A stretch of 64,000 bases of DNA from Citrobacter amalonaticus (GTDB taxonomy: Bacteria > Pseudomonadota > Gammaproteobacteria > Enterobacterales > Enterobacteriaceae). Position numbers and translations under genes: made by a program. Under the pieces are notes generated by a model. That model saw only the letters and a list, made by a program, of their open reading frames with translations, had not been told where the DNA came from and searched no databases. Shown here piece after piece: positions 61,199 to 64,000 of the stretch (its first letter is position 1; the number at the start of each line of letters is the position of its first letter). The DNA lies in assembly GCA_028994555.1 (NCBI GenBank), contig JARDVN010000001.1, positions 1,488,001 through 1,552,000 of the forward strand, written 5' to 3'.

Positions 61199-61742
61199 AG
61201 GAGGTTCTAACCTTTTCAATCAGCTCGGCGTTCTTGCTGCGTAAGTTGCCGCGCATTTTCAGTCCGCTGGAGTTAAAAGTTGTTCCGTATAACGTGACGA
61301 GGTCTTCAGAGGTAACATCCTGCGTCACCAGATTGATCTGCGCGTTATCGGTGGTAATTTTTCGAAGTTGAGCGTCAGGCACCAGCGCGTTGACTTCAAC
61401 GTGACCATAAAGATACAGCATCCGATCCTCGGTCAGCCTGGCTTTATCCGCTTTGATTGACCACGTCGGGATCTTGTCCTTATCAAACGTCGTTAATACG
61501 GGTTGTGTGAACCACGAAACGGCCTGATCGGAATAATATTCAACATGTTGGGCGATCAAACGATAGCTCAGCGCGCCTTCCGGACTGTAGACCATGGTGT
61601 CCGTATGCTCGCTCTTATAGGTCGGATCGCTTGTATTCACGACCACCTGCGCCGTGTCGTCTTTATCGGCCAGGTTAATCCCAATCAGCACCAGCACGGC
61701 CAATGACAGGAGAATGATAACCCAACGTCTGGCTTTACTCAT
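61167..61742 (-). CDS. lptC: LPS export protein LptC
   Basis: LptC is a bitopic inner-membrane protein that receives LPS from LptFG and passes it to LptA. The 191-residue protein has an N-terminal helix (about residues 7-25) and a periplasmic LptA-like jellyroll. Its start overlaps kdsC by four bases and its end overlaps lptA by 32, giving tight coupling. The frame is intact. Confidence 0.95.
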   Translation of the reverse strand: MSKARRWVIILLSLAVLVLIGINLADKDDTAQVVVNTSDPTYKSEHTDTMVYSPEGALSYRLIAQHVEYYSDQAVSWFTQPVLTTFDKDKIPTWSIKADKARLTEDRMLYLYGHVEVNALVPDAQLRKITTDNAQINLVTQDVTSEDLVTLYGTTFNSSGLKMRGNLRSKNAELIEKVRTSYEIQNKQTQP

Positions 61743-62305
61743 ATCGATTGCCCTTTGGCCTCATCAAGCTTACCCTGCGCCAGTAATAATAAATCACAGA
61801 CTTCTCGTACCGCGCCGCGCCCGCCCGCGATCTTCGTGACATAATCCGCGCGCGGAAGCAGTAACGGATGCGCATCCGCAACGGCAATGCTCAGGCCAAT
61901 TTTTTCCATTACCGGCCAGTCAATCAGATCGTCACCGACGTAGGCTACGTTTTCCGGTGCAATCTCAAGCTTTGCCAGCAGATCGTAAAAGGCGACCAGC
62001 TTGTCCGACTGCCCCTGATACAGGTGCGTAATACCCAGTGTGGTACACCTTTCTTCTACTAGTTTAGCCTTTCGTCCGGTAATGATGGCGACGTCAATAT
62101 CAGACGTCAGCGCACAACGGATCCCGTAACCGTCACGGACGTTAAAAGCCTTCAGTTCTTCACCGTTGTTGCCCATATAAATCAGGCCATCCGATAGCAC
62201 GCCATCGACATCAAGAATCAGCAGACGGATATTCTCTGCCTTGGCGATGACGTCCGCGCTGACGGGTCCATAACAGGTCGCAAGCGACGCACCTGCTTTG
62301 CTCAT
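61739..62305 (-). CDS. kdsC: 3-deoxy-D-manno-octulosonate 8-phosphate phosphatase
   Basis: KdsC removes phosphate from KDO-8-P in LPS core synthesis. The 188-residue HAD phosphatase has the nucleophile motif LLILDVDGVLSDG (two aspartates), AIITGRKAKLVEERC and VAYVGDDLIDWPVM. It lies 20 bp after kdsD. The frame is intact. Confidence 0.96.
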   Translation of the reverse strand: MSKAGASLATCYGPVSADVIAKAENIRLLILDVDGVLSDGLIYMGNNGEELKAFNVRDGYGIRCALTSDIDVAIITGRKAKLVEERCTTLGITHLYQGQSDKLVAFYDLLAKLEIAPENVAYVGDDLIDWPVMEKIGLSIAVADAHPLLLPRADYVTKIAGGRGAVREVCDLLLLAQGKLDEAKGQSI

Positions 62306-62325
62306 TTCTCGTTATCCTTGAATTT

Positions 62326-63313
62326 CTACACAACGCCTGCACGCAGGAGATCATGCATATGTAACACACCCAGTAACTGGTCGCCATCGGCAACCATCAC
62401 GGAGGTGATATGGCGGGACTGCATTAAGTTCAGGGCATCGACCGCCAGAATTCCTGGACGCACACGAATGCCCCCAGGCGTCATCACGTCGGCAATACCG
62501 AGCTGGCGCACGTCAACGCCCATATCAAAGACGCGACGTAAATCACCGTCGGTGAAGATACCGTCGATCTTCATCGCTTCATCGCAAATCACGGTCATGC
62601 CGAGGTTCTTGCGGGTGATTTCCAGCAGCGCATCGCGCAGGCTGGCTTCTTTGGTGACATGCGGGATCTCATCACCCGTATGCATAATATCGTTCACGCG
62701 CAGCAGCAGTTTACGCCCCAACGCGCCGCCCGGATGCGATAACGCGAAATCCTCCGCGGTAAATCCGCGCGCCTTTAACAACGCCACCGCCAGCGCATCG
62801 CCCATCACTAATGTGGCGGTGGTGCTGCTGGTCGGAGCCAGTCCAAGCGGACAGGCTTCTTGCGGTACTTTAACACACAGATGGACATCCGCAGCACGCG
62901 CCATGCTGCTTTCTGGTCGACCGGTGATGCAGATGAGCTGAACCTGCAGTCGCTTAAGAACCGGAATCAGGGCCGCGATCTCGCTGGATTCCCCCGGAGT
63001 TGGAGATGGCAATCACGACATCCTGCGAGGTCACCATTCCCAGATCGCCGTGGGCGGCTTCGCCAGGATGAACGAAGAATGACGAGGTTCCGGTGCTGGC
63101 AAAGGTCGCGGCCATTTTGCGGCCTATATGCCCCGATTTCCCCATGCCCATCACCACCACTTTGCCGGTGCAGTTGAACATTTTTTCACAAGCGAGAGTG
63201 AAATCCTGGTTGATGTACTGATCGAGCTCCGCCAGGCCTTCACGTTCAATTGCCAGAACTTCTTTGCCGGCTTGCTGAAAGTCAAAACCCGGTTGTAACG
63301 CTAAGTGCGACAT
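62326..63313 (-). CDS. kdsD: D-arabinose 5-phosphate isomerase (apparent frameshift)
   Basis: KdsD makes arabinose 5-phosphate, the first KDO precursor. It has an N-terminal SIS domain (GKVVVMGMGKSGHIGRKMAA, HPGEAAHGDLG, the loop SNSGESSE) and two CBS domains from about residue 205. The frame breaks at C5 62991-62995 (G5 on the coding strand) after ISNSG; with one base less the product is 328 residues, the E. coli length. The start at 63313 is the conserved MSHLALQPGFDFQQ; it follows yrbG by 14 bp. Confidence 0.95.
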
Positions 63314-63327
63314 ATGTCTGTTTCCAG

Positions 63328-64000
63328 TTATCCAACGAGAAGTGGCGATAGCCAATACAACATCGCCAGCCATACGATAAAACCGCCGGTCAACAGCGCG
63401 CCCGCGCCGCGACCGGACTGGCGGGGACGCCGCCAGCAGAGTAATGCAAAGATGATGCTCACCAGCAGCATCACGCTGTAGTCACGGCTGAACGCCAGCG
63501 GGTTGACATCACCCGGCGTAATCAGAGCGGGAAGGCCGAGGACAATGGTGAGGTTAAAAATGTTCGCGCCGATGATATTGCCCACCGCGATATCGTTCTC
63601 ACCTTTGCGCACGCCAGCAATAGCGGTAGCCAGTTCAGGCAGGCTGGTGCCAATTGCGATTACCGTCAGGCCAATTGTCAGTTCGCTCATCGCGAAATAA
63701 TTGGCAATCACCGTGGCGTTATCCACCACCATTCGGGTGGCCATTGGCATGATAATCAGCGCAATGCCCAGCCATAAAAACGCCACCGGTAGCCCGCCTT
63801 CGCGCGGCAACTCGGCAACCTGTTCCCGGGTGAGGCTGTCATTGCCCTGACGCTCAGCGAGACGGGCGATTTTAACAATGAACAGCAGCCATAACACGGC
63901 CAATAGTAAAAGAAAGATACCATCGCTGCGGCTGAGTTGTCCGTCAAAGAGTACGGATCCGGCTACCACGCTAACCAGCAACATTAGCGGTAATTCGCGA
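63328..64000 (-). CDS. yrbG: Inner-membrane calcium/sodium:proton antiporter YrbG (5' end outside window)
   Basis: About 224 C-terminal codons are present; the gene continues past the window edge (E. coli YrbG has 325 residues). It belongs to the CaCA cation exchanger family: the second alpha repeat reads IGLTVIAIGTSLPELATAIA then GVRKGENDIAVGNIIGANIF. About six helices are visible. It is the first gene of the kdsD-kdsC-lpt group here, with kdsD 14 bp downstream. The Met at 63984 is internal and not the true start. Confidence 0.93.
   Translation of the reverse strand, partial: RELPLMLLVSVVAGSVLFDGQLSRSDGIFLLLLAVLWLLFIVKIARLAERQGNDSLTREQVAELPREGGLPVAFLWLGIALIIMPMATRMVVDNATVIANYFAMSELTIGLTVIAIGTSLPELATAIAGVRKGENDIAVGNIIGANIFNLTIVLGLPALITPGDVNPLAFSRDYSVMLLVSIIFALLCWRRPRQSGRGAGALLTGGFIVWLAMLYWLSPLLVG

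Overview
The window is a 64 kb chromosomal core segment of an enteric gammaproteobacterium (Enterobacteriaceae). Gene order from prmA to yrbG follows the Escherichia coli K-12 block prmA-panF-accBC-csrD-mreBCD-rng-tldD-aae-argR-mdh-degQS-rplM/rpsI-sspAB-nan-glt-arcB-rpoN-lpt-kds, and the proteins are close to their E. coli counterparts. Differences from K-12 point to a Citrobacter- or Salmonella-like genus, although the genus cannot be fixed from the sequence alone. They are msrPQ sitting between accB and acuI, a KdgM-type porin plus a DoxX protein inserted between accC and yhdT, a GabD-like aldehyde dehydrogenase next to aaeXAB, and no gltF/yhcADEF.

Layout. Positions 1-9.5 kb hold prmA, panF and yhdT, the AT-rich porin/doxX insert, the accBC operon, the periplasmic methionine sulfoxide reductase pair msrPQ, and acuI. 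Positions 9.7-22 kb read rightward through csrD, mreBCD, yhdE, rng, yhdP and tldD (cell shape, RNA turnover, envelope). Positions 22-28.5 kb hold aaeR/aaeXAB (aromatic acid efflux), an aldehyde dehydrogenase, yhcO and yhcN. Positions 28.8-34 kb hold argR/mdh, degQ/degS and zapG/zapE. Positions 35-43.3 kb hold rplM-rpsI, sspAB and the complete sialic acid catabolic cluster nanR-nanATEK-yhcH with NanR operator repeats. Positions 43.3-43.6 kb carry a remnant of a YhcG-type DUF1016 nuclease gene. Positions 44-50 kb hold gltBD (glutamate synthase). Positions 50.5-56.2 kb hold yhcC, arcB, the small RNA gene arcZ, elbB, mtgA and yrbL. Positions 56.3-64 kb are the leftward yrbG-kdsD-kdsC-lptC-lptA-lptB-rpoN-hpf-ptsN-rapZ-npr cluster, with yrbG cut by the window edge.

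Quality of the sequence. Twenty genes are out of frame at 32 places, and every place is a mononucleotide run (mostly G/C of 5-9, some A/T of 6-8). In 31 of the 32 the run is too long; one A run in zapE looks one base short. Removing the excess base(s) restores full-length proteins, usually of the expected family length. Since accC, lptB, mreC and other essential or near-essential genes are hit, these are almost certainly homopolymer sequencing or assembly errors, not pseudogenes. Each is annotated as one gene over its full span, with the run position given.

I see no tRNA or rRNA genes, CRISPR array, insertion sequence, prophage or origin. The parts most worth a second look are the porin/DoxX insert, the triple CTTAAG array in front of yrbL, the long gltB-yhcC intergenic region with a nested inverted repeat, the eroded yhcG and the aldehyde dehydrogenase beside aaeXAB. 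No clearly new multi-gene system is evident.
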